Source of the DNA: Nitrospirota bacterium
GTDB lineage: Bacteria > Nitrospirota > UBA9217
DNA: 12,174 bases
Direction of reading: 5' to 3'
Assembly: GCA_013334545.1 (NCBI GenBank)
Contig: JAAXXJ010000068.1
Coordinates: 1 to 12,174 of the forward strand
In this document: positions 1 through 6,984 of the stretch, one piece after another
How the letters are laid out: each line of letters opens with the position of its first letter
Position numbering within the stretch: position 1 is the first letter of the stretch
Made by a program: the position numbers and the translations under genes
Notes under the pieces: model-generated
Databases searched by the model: none
The model's input: the letters and a program-made list of their open reading frames with translations, nothing else
Told to the model about the DNA's origin: nothing

Positions 1-3
1 GTC

Positions 4-645
4 ATGAAAAAGACATTGATTCTTCTTTTGAGCTTTATCGGTGCGATGCTATTCGTCGACAGTAGTTCTGTGCCTTTTCTGATGCCATTTGTGTTTGCCC
101 ACTGTGATACCCTTGATGGCCCAGTAGTTAAAACCGCAAAGGCCGCTCTCGAAAAGGGGGATGTTACGCCTATACTAAAGTGGGTGAAAAAAGAAAATGA
201 AACGGAGATAAAAGACCTGTTCAAGAAGACGCTCACGGTCAGAAGTAAAGGGAAAGAGGCTCAGGAACTTGCAGATATGTACTTTATGGAAACACTCGTC
301 AGACTGCACCGTGCAGGTGAGGGCGAACCTTATGCTGGCTTGAAACCTGCCGATGTTGTTGAACCGGCTGTCGTCGAAGCGGACAAAGCATTAGAAAGCG
401 GCTCAGTGGACAACCTAGTTAAACTTGTTACAGAGGCGGCGTCAAAGGGCATACGCGAGCGTTTCAACAAAGCGAAAGAGACAAAGAAACATGCCGATCA
501 AGGCGTTGAAGCCGGACGTGAGTTTGTGGATGCATATGTACAGTTTACCCATTATGTAGAACGGTTACATCTTGTCTCTACTGCTGAGGCAGAGCAGCAC
601 CATGGCGCGGTCAAGGCTACAACCGAAGAACACCATAAACACTAA
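4..645 (+). CDS. Exported DUF6448-family protein, His-rich C-terminus
   Basis: This 213-residue protein has a signal peptide: a KK start, a hydrophobic stretch to about residue 31, and a plausible cleavage after Val-Phe-Ala (30-32), leaving a mature N-terminus that starts His-Cys-Asp. The HCDTLDGPVV opening followed by a mostly helical, Lys/Glu-rich body is what I recognise as the DUF6448 family, whose function is unknown. The C-terminus has two histidine clusters (AEQHHGA and EEHHKH), which together with the N-terminal His-Cys could bind metal in the periplasm; that is inference. The start lies at the window edge, so its ribosome binding site and promoter are not visible. The gene is visibly more AT-rich than everything after it, and a strong terminator separates it from the next gene, so it belongs to a different transcription unit and may be a transferred gene. 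Confidence 0.85.
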   Translation: MKKTLILLLSFIGAMLFVDSSSVPFLMPFVFAHCDTLDGPVVKTAKAALEKGDVTPILKWVKKENETEIKDLFKKTLTVRSKGKEAQELADMYFMETLVRLHRAGEGEPYAGLKPADVVEPAVVEADKALESGSVDNLVKLVTEAASKGIRERFNKAKETKKHADQGVEAGREFVDAYVQFTHYVERLHLVSTAEAEQHHGAVKATTEEHHKH

Positions 646-665
646 ATTGAAATGCTATACATAAC

Positions 666-714
666 AAAAAGCTCAAGAGGGGCGCGGCAGAGGGAAGCCG
701 CGTCCCTTAGCTTT
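666..714 (+). terminator. Hairpin terminator after the DUF6448 gene
   Basis: A 10-bp stem is formed by GGGGCGCGGC (679-688) and GCCGCGTCCC (697-706) with one G-T pair and an 8-nt loop. Outer arms AAAGCT and AGCTTT (around 668-673 and 709-714) can extend it. The right side ends in a short T run. It sits about 20 bases past the stop codon, as expected for an intrinsic terminator. Confidence 0.7.
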
Positions 715-744
715 GCGTTACGATAAAATGATCTTCACCAAACT

Positions 745-1713
745 ATGCCAGTAATTCATCAGTCCTCCTACCGCGCACCGTTCCTGTTCAACAACGGACA
801 CCTCCAGACCCTTTATCCCACGATAGCACGCAAGGTCGAAGACGTTACCTATCAGCGGGAGCGGATCTTTACGCCCGACGATGACTTCCTCGACCTTGAC
901 TGGTCTCGCGCAGGCAATCGGAGGCTCGCCATCCTTTCCCACGGACTCGAGGGCAATACCCATCGTCCCTACATGGTCGGCATGGCGAGGATATTGAACC
1001 GGCACGGCTGGGACGTCCTGGCCTGGAACTACCGCGCCTGCTCGGGCGAGATCAACCGGCGCCTCCGCATGTACCACAACGGCTGCATCGACGACCTGGA
1101 CTGTGTTGTGCAGCAAGCGCTGAAGGACAACAGGTATGAGCGGGCGGCGCTCATCGGCTTCAGCCTCGGCGGCAACCTGACCCTGATGTACCTGGGCAGC
1201 ATGGCGGAGAAACTGGATGCACGGATCGGAAGCTCCGTGGCGTTTTCTGTGCCCTGCGACCTCAAGGCGGGCGCTCGGGAGCTGGCGAAGGCGAAGAACT
1301 ATCTTTACATGAAGCAGTTCCTCGTGTCGCTCCACAAGAAGATCAGGCAGAAGATGGAGCAGATGCCCGGGGTGATCAGCGACGACGGGTACGACCGCAT
1401 CAGGGACTTCAAGGGCTTCGATGACCGCTATACTGCGCCGATCAACGGATTCAAGGACGCAGAGGACTACTGGTTCCAGTGCAGCAGCGGCAGGTTCCTT
1501 TCATCGATCACCATCCCGACACTGATCGTGAACGCCCTGGACGACCCGTTCCTCGCCGACGGGTGTTATCCCATCGGCCAGGCAGAGAACAGCAGGTTCG
1601 TGCACCTTGAAAAGCCGGCATCAGGCGGGCACGCGGGCTTCATACAGTTTAACAGTGATGGGAGCTACTGGTCGGAGAACCGGACGATTGAATTTCTCGG
1701 GCAGGCGTGGTAG
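745..1713 (+). CDS. yheT: YheT-family alpha/beta hydrolase
   Basis: At 322 residues this matches the length of YheT-type (AB-hydrolase, UPF0017) proteins, predicted cytosolic serine hydrolases with poorly defined substrates. The N-terminus has the family's 'PFLFNNGHLQTLYP' opening (residues 12-25). The oxyanion-side HGLEG is at 66-70, the nucleophile elbow GFSLGG at 138-143 (Ser140), the acid in the DDPF loop (Asp267), and the catalytic His in GGHAGF (His296), so the triad is intact. No good Shine-Dalgarno sequence precedes the ATG. An in-frame stop at 724-726 with no start codon in between excludes an earlier start. The gene stands alone, between a terminator upstream and a repeat-bearing gap downstream. 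Confidence 0.9.
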   Translation: MPVIHQSSYRAPFLFNNGHLQTLYPTIARKVEDVTYQRERIFTPDDDFLDLDWSRAGNRRLAILSHGLEGNTHRPYMVGMARILNRHGWDVLAWNYRACSGEINRRLRMYHNGCIDDLDCVVQQALKDNRYERAALIGFSLGGNLTLMYLGSMAEKLDARIGSSVAFSVPCDLKAGARELAKAKNYLYMKQFLVSLHKKIRQKMEQMPGVISDDGYDRIRDFKGFDDRYTAPINGFKDAEDYWFQCSSGRFLSSITIPTLIVNALDDPFLADGCYPIGQAENSRFVHLEKPASGGHAGFIQFNSDGSYWSENRTIEFLGQAW

Positions 1714-1736
1714 AGTAACACCCGATCAAGAACGCT

Positions 1737-1819
1737 TACCGCCAAGGCGCGAAGGACGCAAAGGTTCTATTATATCAAAGAAGGTCGAAGTTCTTCGCGA
1801 TCTTTGCGACTTCGCGGTA
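1737..1819. repeat. Interspersed palindromic repeat with 9-nt internal period
   Basis: Two 27-nt arms (1737-1763 and 1793-1819) are inverted copies of each other with 21 of 27 positions matching, across a 29-nt spacer. Within each arm there is a tandem 9-nt word of the form CGCRAAGGA: the left arm reads CCGCCAAGG, CGCGAAGGA, CGCAAAGGT. Similar CGCGAAGG/CGCAAAG mirrored repeats are common in intergenic regions of Nitrospirota and deltaproteobacterial genomes, as I recall. It sits between yheT and the riboswitch and could act as a transcript-end structure for yheT. No coding role is seen. Confidence 0.7.
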
Positions 1820-1880
1820 ATAGGGTTTTTCGTTGTTGCTGGACTAGTGAAGAAGACCAAGAGTACTGAATAAGAAAGGA

Positions 1881-2076
1881 GATGCAGGGAGCACGAGCAA
1901 AGCTCCCGTGAGAGCCAACTGAAGACCAGGAAGCCAGGGAAGAGGAGTGAGAATCTCCCGCTGCCCCGCAGCCGTAAAGGGAACGAAAGCCCGAACAAGC
2001 CACTGTCCTGCGCCACAGCAGGATGGGAAGGCGGGCGAGTAGGATGGAGCCCGGAGCCGGAAGACCTATCCTGGAA
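1881..2076 (+). promoter_or_regulatory. Cobalamin (B12) riboswitch
   Basis: The leader carries the conserved blocks of the cobalamin riboswitch in the right order. These are GGGAA-(n)-GTGAGAATCTCC around 1938-1958, then the GCTGCCCCGCAGCCGTAA core (1960-1977), then GCCACTG (1999-2005) and TGGGAAGGC (2024-2032) flanking a TCCTG/CAGGA hairpin. Next comes the GAGTAGGATGGAGC block (from 2037), and last the B12 box AGCCGGAAGACCTATCC (2055-2071). A GGGAGC/GCTCCC hairpin (1887-1892 with 1902-1907) sits at the 5' side. The ends are approximate. The box ends about 25 bases before a strong Shine-Dalgarno sequence (GGAGGAG, 2094-2100), with no T-run terminator between them, so control of translation initiation is the likelier mode. 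That last point is inference. I did not find a convincing promoter upstream. Confidence 0.9.
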
Positions 2077-2107
2077 CAGCCACACATCTCGAGGGAGGAG
2101 TTACGAC

Positions 2108-2338
2108 ATGAACTACAAGTTCTTTACCCACCAGGACTGCGCCTTCTATCCCTGTCACGACCTCAACGAATGGAGGTCCTGCCTTTTCTGCTGGTGCCCG
2201 CTCTATCTGCTCGATTGCGACGGCACGTTCGTTCTGAAGAACGGCATCAAGGACTGTTCGAACTGCGTCATTCCGCATACGGAAGAAGGATACGATTATA
2301 TCCTTGAGGTCGTTCAGAGCAAGGTCTATCGCCGGTAG
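2108..2338 (+). CDS. Cysteine-rich small domain (zf-like) protein under B12 riboswitch
   Basis: This 76-residue protein has eight cysteines (11, 16, 25, 28, 30, 37, 50, 53) and histidines at 8, 17 and 57. The pattern CxxxxCH, then CLFCWCPLY (25-33), then DCSNCVIPH (49-57) matches the Pfam 'cysteine-rich small domain' (zf-like, PF04071), a presumed metal-binding domain of unknown function. No signal peptide or membrane segment is seen, so it is cytosolic. Translation starts at an ATG seven bases after GGAGGAG. It directly follows a cobalamin riboswitch, so expression should fall when B12 is plentiful. This points to a job in cobalamin synthesis, salvage or cobalt handling. I recall the domain occurring near cobalamin genes in archaea and clostridia, but the function here is unproven. 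The next gene has its own promoter candidate, so this gene is probably the riboswitch's only target. Confidence 0.88.
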   Translation: MNYKFFTHQDCAFYPCHDLNEWRSCLFCWCPLYLLDCDGTFVLKNGIKDCSNCVIPHTEEGYDYILEVVQSKVYRR

Positions 2339-2380
2339 CTGTCTCCCCCGGAACGGGCGCCGCGACTGCCCCAAAAAAAC

Positions 2381-2409
2381 TTGAAATCCATGGCGCAATA
2401 TGAAATAAT
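2381..2409 (+). promoter_or_regulatory. Sigma70-like promoter for uppP
   Basis: TTGAAA (2381-2386) and AATAAT (2404-2409) are separated by 17 bases; each box differs from consensus at one position. An A7 run lies just upstream (2373-2379), where an UP element would be. The predicted start near 2416 gives a leader of about 24 bases before the uppP ATG. Confidence 0.55.
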
Positions 2410-2439
2410 GCAAAAAGTTTCGCATCGCCCCTCTACTGC

Positions 2440-3249
2440 ATGACACTTATCATCGAAGCGATCATTCTCGGCATCGTCCAAGGGCTGACGGAGTTCCTGC
2501 CGATCAGCAGCTCCGGCCACCTCATCCTGGCCCAGTGGGCAACGGGCTGGCAGGGCGAACTGATGAACAGCCTCACCTTTGATGTGGCGCTGCACTTCGG
2601 CACGCTCACGGCAGTGCTGTGGTACTTCTGGCGGGACTGGCTCAAACTCGGCAAGGCGACGCTCAGGGTTGTGCAGGGCAAGGCCCTGGAATACGAGGCC
2701 AAACTGGTGTGGTACATCGTGCTCGGCACCATCCCCGCGGTCATTGTCGGCCTGACCCTGGAACACATGGTCGAGACGGCCTTTCGGAACCCGCTCCTGG
2801 TCGCCGGATCACTGGTCTTCGGATCGCTCCTGATGTGGCTGGCGGACCGGTACTCGTCCAGAACCCGCCACCTCGGGGACATGACCCTGGGTCACGCGCT
2901 CTTCGTGGGTGTCGCCCAGGCCACCGCGCTCATCCCCGGCATCTCCCGATCGGGGATCACGATCTCCGCGGGTCTCGCCGCCGGATACCGGCGCGAGGAT
3001 TCGGCGCGGTTCTCCTTCCTGCTCTCGACGCCGGTGATCGCCGGGGCGGCGTTGCACAAGGTGCACCACATCACCTTCCAGGGAGACGCGGCATGGGGTT
3101 GCATCCTCGGCACGCTCAGCTCCGCGGTGGTGGGTTACCTTGCTATACGCTTCCTGATACGCTATCTGGAGCGGCATTCACTGAACATCTTTGTCTGGTA
3201 CCGCCTGGCGCTCGCCGCTGTGGTGGTGCTGTATGTTGCCCTGAAATAA
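2440..3249 (+). CDS. uppP: Undecaprenyl-diphosphatase (UppP/BacA)
   Basis: This 269-residue polytopic membrane enzyme removes a phosphate from undecaprenyl diphosphate, recycling the lipid carrier for peptidoglycan and other envelope polymers; loss or gain of such enzymes alters bacitracin sensitivity. The first motif GIVQGLTEFLPISSSGH is at residues 11-27, with the (E/Q)xxxE pair seen as Gln14 and Glu18. The second motif PGISRSG is at 166-172 with the catalytic Arg170. Several hydrophobic segments run through the protein, and the length is normal for the family. The ATG has no clear Shine-Dalgarno sequence, and an in-frame TGA at 2401 leaves no upstream alternative. ftsK begins only ten bases after its stop, so the two are probably co-transcribed. 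Confidence 0.95.
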   Translation: MTLIIEAIILGIVQGLTEFLPISSSGHLILAQWATGWQGELMNSLTFDVALHFGTLTAVLWYFWRDWLKLGKATLRVVQGKALEYEAKLVWYIVLGTIPAVIVGLTLEHMVETAFRNPLLVAGSLVFGSLLMWLADRYSSRTRHLGDMTLGHALFVGVAQATALIPGISRSGITISAGLAAGYRREDSARFSFLLSTPVIAGAALHKVHHITFQGDAAWGCILGTLSSAVVGYLAIRFLIRYLERHSLNIFVWYRLALAAVVVLYVALK

Positions 3250-3259
3250 ATCGAGGTCC

Positions 3260-5473
3260 ATGGCGGCATCCAAGGTAAAACATCAGTACGGGCACGAGAT
3301 CGTCGCCCTCATCCTTTTCGCGGCGGGGCTGCTGCTCCTGCTCGCTCTCGTCACCTACAGTGCGACCGACCCCTGCTTCAGCGTGGCCGGCAAGGGCGGG
3401 GAGACCAGGAACGCCATCGGCGTCATCGGCTCCTATCTGTCCGATGCGCTCCTCAAACTGTTCGGGGTCAGCGCCTATCTCATCCCTGCATTCCTGTTCG
3501 CCTACGCGGTGTTCTTCGCCCTCGGCGGCGAGGCTGTCCACCCGCTCCTCAAGAAGATCGGCGCAATCCTGCTCTTCATCTCGCTCACGACGCTCCTGGG
3601 GCTCCAGGGCGAGACGGTCGTCCTATTCGGCGAGACGATTCCATCGGGAGGCATGCTCGGCCAGCTCTTTGTCATCCTCATGGTGAAGAGTGTTTCGATC
3701 ACTGGCGCCTTCATCATTACCGTCACCAGCCTGTTCATAGCACTGATCCTCCTCACACCTTTCTCGCTCCTGAACGCATTCGCGCTCCTTCGGAAGGCAT
3801 ACCTGGGGCTTGTCGAGCAGGCGGCGCTGTTCATGGCGATCCAGAGGGGGCGGGCTGAGAAGGCGCGCGAGGCCAAGGCCCGGCCGATTCAGCCCAAGGA
3901 GCCGCCGAAGATCATGGAAACGCCGGCCGTTCCGAAGGCGCCGGTCATCAATCCAAGCGAGCGGCTTCTGCGGGAGAAGAGGGAGAAGCCGCCGAAGACC
4001 GCCCAGGCCGCCTTCGAGTTCATGGACGACGGCAAGGGCGCGTACAAGCTCCCCTCCACGGACCTGCTTGACCCGGTGCCGCCTTCGATCAAGAAGATCT
4101 CTGAAAAGGACATGATCGCCCAGTCCGAGCTCCTCGCGCAGAAGCTGCTGGACTTCGACATCCAGGGCCGCATCACCCAGGTCCACCCCGGCCCGGTCGT
4201 GACCATGTTCGAGTTCGAGCCGGCGCCGGGCGTGAAGGTGAGCAGGATCGTGAACCTTGCCGACGACCTCGCGCTCGCCATGAAAGCTGCGTCGGTACGG
4301 ATCCAGTCGCCACTGCCCGGCAAGGCGGCCGTCGGCATCGAAGTGCCGAACAACACCCGCGAGACCGTCTATTTCCGCCAGATCATCGAGTCGGCCGAGT
4401 ATCAGGCCAACCGGTCCCGGCTCAAGGTGCCCATGGGCAAGGATATCTTCGGCACATCGATCGTGTCCAGCATCGAGAAGATGCCGCACCTCCTCGTCGC
4501 GGGGGCCACCGGCTCGGGCAAGAGCGTGGCCATCAACTCCATCATCCTGGCGCTCCTGTTCAACGCACGGCCGAACGAGCTGAAGCTCGTGCTGGTGGAC
4601 CCCAAGATGCTTGAACTGTCGCTCTACAACGATATCCCGCACCTGCTCACACCGGTGGTCACCCAGCCCAAGCGCGCGGCAGAGACGCTCCGGGCGCTTG
4701 TGGCCGAAATGGAACGGCGCTACCGGACGCTGGCCGAGAAGGGCTCCAAGAATATCGAATCATATAACAAGGCCGTGCCCGAGGCCGAGCGGCTGCCCTA
4801 CATCGTGATCATCATCGATGAGCTCGCCGACCTCATGATGACCGTGCAGCGCGAGGTGGAGGAGTCCATCATGCGTATTTCCCAGATGGCGCGCGCCGCC
4901 GGCCTCCACCTCATCGTGGCGACGCAGCGGCCGAGCGTGGACGTGATCACCGGTCTCATCAAGGCCAACCTCCCGACGAGGGTCTCCTTCCAGGTCTCGT
5001 CCAAGACCGATTCTCGCACCATCCTCGACGCCAATGGCGCCGAGAACCTGCTCGGCATGGGCGATATGCTCTTCCAGCCGCCCGGCACGGCCCACCTCAT
5101 CCGGGTGCACGGGTGCTTTGTCTCCGAGGCCGAGATCAAACGGGTGGTGGAGTTCATCAAGAAGCAGGGCGCGCCCAACTACGACTTCCTGGCCCAGCGC
5201 GTGAAGGAGGTGGCCGAGGCCGAGGTGGCCGCCGTGGAGGACGACGAGCGCGACGAGTTCTACCAGCGCGCCGTGGAGCTGGTGCAGATGAACGGCCAGG
5301 CGTCCACGTCGTTCCTGCAGCGGAGGCTTCGCGTGGGGTACAATCGCGCCGCGCGCATGATCGAGATGATGGAGGAGGACGGCATCGTGGGACAGGCCGA
5401 CGGATCCAAGCCCCGGCAGGTGCTGGTCAGGAAGAACATGGACGGGACGGTGAGGGACCTTGATGACATCTAA
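3260..5473 (+). CDS. ftsK: DNA translocase FtsK
   Basis: FtsK is a septum-anchored, ATP-driven DNA pump that clears chromosomes from the division plane and activates dimer resolution by XerCD. This 737-residue version has an N-terminal region with about four to five membrane segments (residues ~10-180), then a short Pro/Lys-rich linker (~190-250), the alpha/beta motor, and a C-terminal winged-helix gamma domain (~660-725) that reads KOPS-type sequences. Walker A is GATGSGKS at 415-422 (Lys421) and Walker B is VIIIDE ending at Asp520-Glu521. The length is like SpoIIIE and far shorter than E. coli FtsK because the linker is short. A GAGGT lies only two bases before the ATG, which is close spacing. 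It follows uppP by ten bases and overlaps the lolA-like gene. Confidence 0.96.
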   Translation: MAASKVKHQYGHEIVALILFAAGLLLLLALVTYSATDPCFSVAGKGGETRNAIGVIGSYLSDALLKLFGVSAYLIPAFLFAYAVFFALGGEAVHPLLKKIGAILLFISLTTLLGLQGETVVLFGETIPSGGMLGQLFVILMVKSVSITGAFIITVTSLFIALILLTPFSLLNAFALLRKAYLGLVEQAALFMAIQRGRAEKAREAKARPIQPKEPPKIMETPAVPKAPVINPSERLLREKREKPPKTAQAAFEFMDDGKGAYKLPSTDLLDPVPPSIKKISEKDMIAQSELLAQKLLDFDIQGRITQVHPGPVVTMFEFEPAPGVKVSRIVNLADDLALAMKAASVRIQSPLPGKAAVGIEVPNNTRETVYFRQIIESAEYQANRSRLKVPMGKDIFGTSIVSSIEKMPHLLVAGATGSGKSVAINSIILALLFNARPNELKLVLVDPKMLELSLYNDIPHLLTPVVTQPKRAAETLRALVAEMERRYRTLAEKGSKNIESYNKAVPEAERLPYIVIIIDELADLMMTVQREVEESIMRISQMARAAGLHLIVATQRPSVDVITGLIKANLPTRVSFQVSSKTDSRTILDANGAENLLGMGDMLFQPPGTAHLIRVHGCFVSEAEIKRVVEFIKKQGAPNYDFLAQRVKEVAEAEVAAVEDDERDEFYQRAVELVQMNGQASTSFLQRRLRVGYNRAARMIEMMEEDGIVGQADGSKPRQVLVRKNMDGTVRDLDDI

Positions 5474-6230
5474 GCGACATTGCGGATTGCGGATTGCGGA
5501 TTGCGGAAAGAAGTATGCGGGTCGGTGCTTGTATACCCCGCTGCTCATCTTCCTCCTGTTGTTCCCTGCGGGATACGCTTCGCCTGCGGCAGAAACGGCG
5601 CCCCTAGCCTCGGGACCAGCGGCGACGGCACCTGCGGTCACCGCTGTTACAACGTCGGTGCCTGCCGCCGTCGGCATGGATGGTGTTCAGGCCATCGAGG
5701 CGCACTATCGCGATCTTGCGGACCTGACTGCAAGGGTCGTGCAGAAGAACTTCCTCAAGTCCGTGGAAAAGACCCAGAAATTCGAGGGTACGCTCGCAAT
5801 CAAACGGCCTGGCAAGCTCCGGCTCGAGTATACGAACGGCCAACTGATCATGATCGATGGAGCGGAAGCGTGGTTCTATTCGAAGAAGAGCGAGCAGGCC
5901 ATCCGGCGCACCTTCAAGGATTTCGAGCAGGCCAACATTCCGGTCGCGTTCCTGCTCGGCGCGGGGGCCATCCGGCAGGATTTCGCCGTGTCAATGCCCG
6001 AGGCGGACAAGCCCCGCATGCTTGACCTCGTCCCGAAAAAGGCGGGAGCCGCCATGAGGAAACTGCGGCTTTACTCTGACGAGGTCGGCAGGATCACGCG
6101 CATGGTCGTCCATGACCGTTCCGGGAACACATCGGACATCCAGTTCTCCGATGTGAAGGAAAGTGTGGGCCTGGACGAGGGGCAGTTCCGATTCAAAGTC
6201 CCGAAGGGGACGGAAGTGATAGAGCAGTAG
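5463..6230 (+). CDS. lolA: LolA-like outer-membrane lipoprotein carrier
   Basis: LolA ferries lipoproteins across the periplasm from LolCDE to the outer membrane. The mature part (from the VQAIEAHYRDLADLTARV stretch to the C-terminal RFKVPKGTEVIEQ) has the LolA pattern: an N-terminal helix, 'FEGTLAIKRPGKLRLEY', 'ideal strand' repeats such as DGAEAWFYSKK, and a GLDEGQFRFKVP end. Placement right after ftsK matches the ftsK-lolA order known in many proteobacteria. The start is uncertain. ATG 5463 overlaps ftsK by 11 bases and has GAGG seven bases upstream, but it puts a Cys/Arg-rich leader encoded by four ATTGCGG repeats before the hydrophobic segment. A TTG at 5529 would give a cleaner signal peptide starting YTPLLIFLLLFPAG, though without a good ribosome site. 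The Ala/Pro/Thr-rich linker after the signal is unusual. Confidence 0.82.
   Translation: MTSKRHCGLRIADCGKKYAGRCLYTPLLIFLLLFPAGYASPAAETAPLASGPAATAPAVTAVTTSVPAAVGMDGVQAIEAHYRDLADLTARVVQKNFLKSVEKTQKFEGTLAIKRPGKLRLEYTNGQLIMIDGAEAWFYSKKSEQAIRRTFKDFEQANIPVAFLLGAGAIRQDFAVSMPEADKPRMLDLVPKKAGAAMRKLRLYSDEVGRITRMVVHDRSGNTSDIQFSDVKESVGLDEGQFRFKVPKGTEVIEQ
5479..5506. repeat. Four perfect tandem ATTGCGG heptamers at the ftsK/lolA junction
   Basis: ATTGCGG occurs four times head to tail without a mismatch, starting six bases after the ftsK stop codon. Because seven is not a multiple of three, the encoded leader of the longer lolA reading shifts codon phase through the array (RHCGLRIADCG), which looks like translated repeat rather than evolved protein. 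The same heptamer, degenerate, appears again in front of cheA. Confidence 0.85.
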
Positions 6231-6337
6231 GTGGTAGATAGTAGGCGGGGGACAGGCAGGGCGAGCAAGTGGAAGGCGTGAAGGAAGCGGCATTGTTTCG
6301 CGCTTTTCCCCATCTCCCACCTACGATCTACCCTATG
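6227..6337. repeat. Mirrored GTAGNNN heptad element after lolA
   Basis: Three heptads (GTAGGTG, GTAGATA, GTAGGCG; 6227-6247) start on the lolA stop codon. Across a spacer, inverted heptads CACCTAC, GATCTAC, CCTATGC occupy 6318-6338. The best-pairing arms are 6233-6245 and 6320-6332, 12 of 13 matching, with a 74-nt spacer. The element fills most of the lolA-yajQ gap and ends shortly before the yajQ ribosome site. Confidence 0.65.
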
Positions 6338-6357
6338 CAGCATTTTAGGAGGATCCT

Positions 6358-6855
6358 ATGGCAGCGGAAAATTCATTTGACGTTGTTTCCAAGATCGACA
6401 TGGCCGAGGTGACGAACGCAGTTGCCCAGACGATGAAGGAGATCTCCCAGCGCTTCGACTTCAAGGGCAGCAAGTCCGCCATCACCCAGGAGAAGGATGC
6501 GCTGGTCATCGTTTCCGACGACGATTACAAGCTCAAGAGCGTGATCGATATTTTGCAGGGAAAACTGGTGAAGCGCGGCGTGCCGACCAAGAACCTGTCC
6601 TACGGCAAGGTGGAGCCGGCGCTCGGCGGGGCCGTACGCCAGAAGGTGACGATTCAGCAGGGGATACCGACGGACAAGGCCAAGGAGGTCGTCAAGGCCA
6701 TCAAGGACTCGAAGATCAGAGTTCAGGCCTCTATCCAGGCAGATCAGGTCCGGGTGTCGGGAAAGAACCGCGACGACCTCCAGTCGGTCATCGCGTTGCT
6801 CAAGGGCAAGGATTTCGGCATCGAGCTCCAGTTCACCAACTATCGGAGCACGTAA
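6358..6855 (+). CDS. yajQ: YajQ-family nucleotide-binding protein
   Basis: The 165-residue sequence is a full-length YajQ (DUF520) protein: it opens AENSFDVVSKIDMAEV and carries RFDFKGSKS (residues 32-40), the central KRGVPTKNLSYG, and a closing GIELQFTNYR. The fold is two ferredoxin-like domains, and the protein is cytosolic. Some family members (for example in Xanthomonas) bind cyclic di-GMP and act with a transcription factor; others have only been shown to bind nucleic acids or nucleotides, so the ligand here is inferred. A strong AGGAGG (6347-6352) lies five bases before the ATG. It follows the lolA gene across a repeat-bearing gap and precedes the promoter of a signalling cluster. Confidence 0.95.
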   Translation: MAAENSFDVVSKIDMAEVTNAVAQTMKEISQRFDFKGSKSAITQEKDALVIVSDDDYKLKSVIDILQGKLVKRGVPTKNLSYGKVEPALGGAVRQKVTIQQGIPTDKAKEVVKAIKDSKIRVQASIQADQVRVSGKNRDDLQSVIALLKGKDFGIELQFTNYRST

Positions 6856-6918
6856 CGGGCGGACCCCTTTCCCCGCCTTGTCGTTCCGCCGCTCTCCTTC
6901 CTAACCGGTGAATTAACC

Positions 6919-6946
6919 TTGCATTTTTTGTTTAAACTGCTATAAT
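6919..6946 (+). promoter_or_regulatory. Extended -10 sigma70-type promoter of the chemosensory cluster
   Basis: A perfect TATAAT (6941-6946) is preceded by TG at 6938-6939, giving the extended -10 form TGCTATAAT. A weaker -35, TTGCAT (6919-6924), lies 16 bases upstream in an AT-rich stretch. The expected start is near 6953, about 30 bases before the first gene of the cluster. It is the best-formed promoter in the window. Confidence 0.7.
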
Positions 6947-6984
6947 TTGCCAATGTTGCGCACCATGCCCATACGGGAGTCCGC

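Noticed and set aside
718..744. Promoter for yheT (TAAAAT at 724-729)
   Set aside because: A plausible -10 but no -35 at proper spacing, because the terminator stem occupies that position.
1726..2085. Open frames on both strands over the riboswitch region
   Set aside because: The region is explained by the palindromic repeat and the cobalamin riboswitch; the encoded peptides have no recognisable pattern.
2341..2380. Possible terminator between the cysteine-rich gene and uppP
   Set aside because: Only a GGGC/GCCC pairing followed by A residues rather than T residues.
3623..4642. Long minus-strand open frame opposite ftsK
   Set aside because: It is opposite a clearly real FtsK with intact motifs, has Arg/Leu/Glu/His-biased composition typical of GC-rich antisense frames, and has no recognisable domain.
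4760..5677. Minus-strand open frame across the ftsK end and lolA start
   Set aside because: His/Gly/Leu-biased composition with no family resemblance; both + strand genes are well supported.
6857..6880. Possible terminator after yajQ
   Set aside because: Only a 5-6 bp GGCGG/CCGCC stem with an interrupted T stretch; too weak to call.
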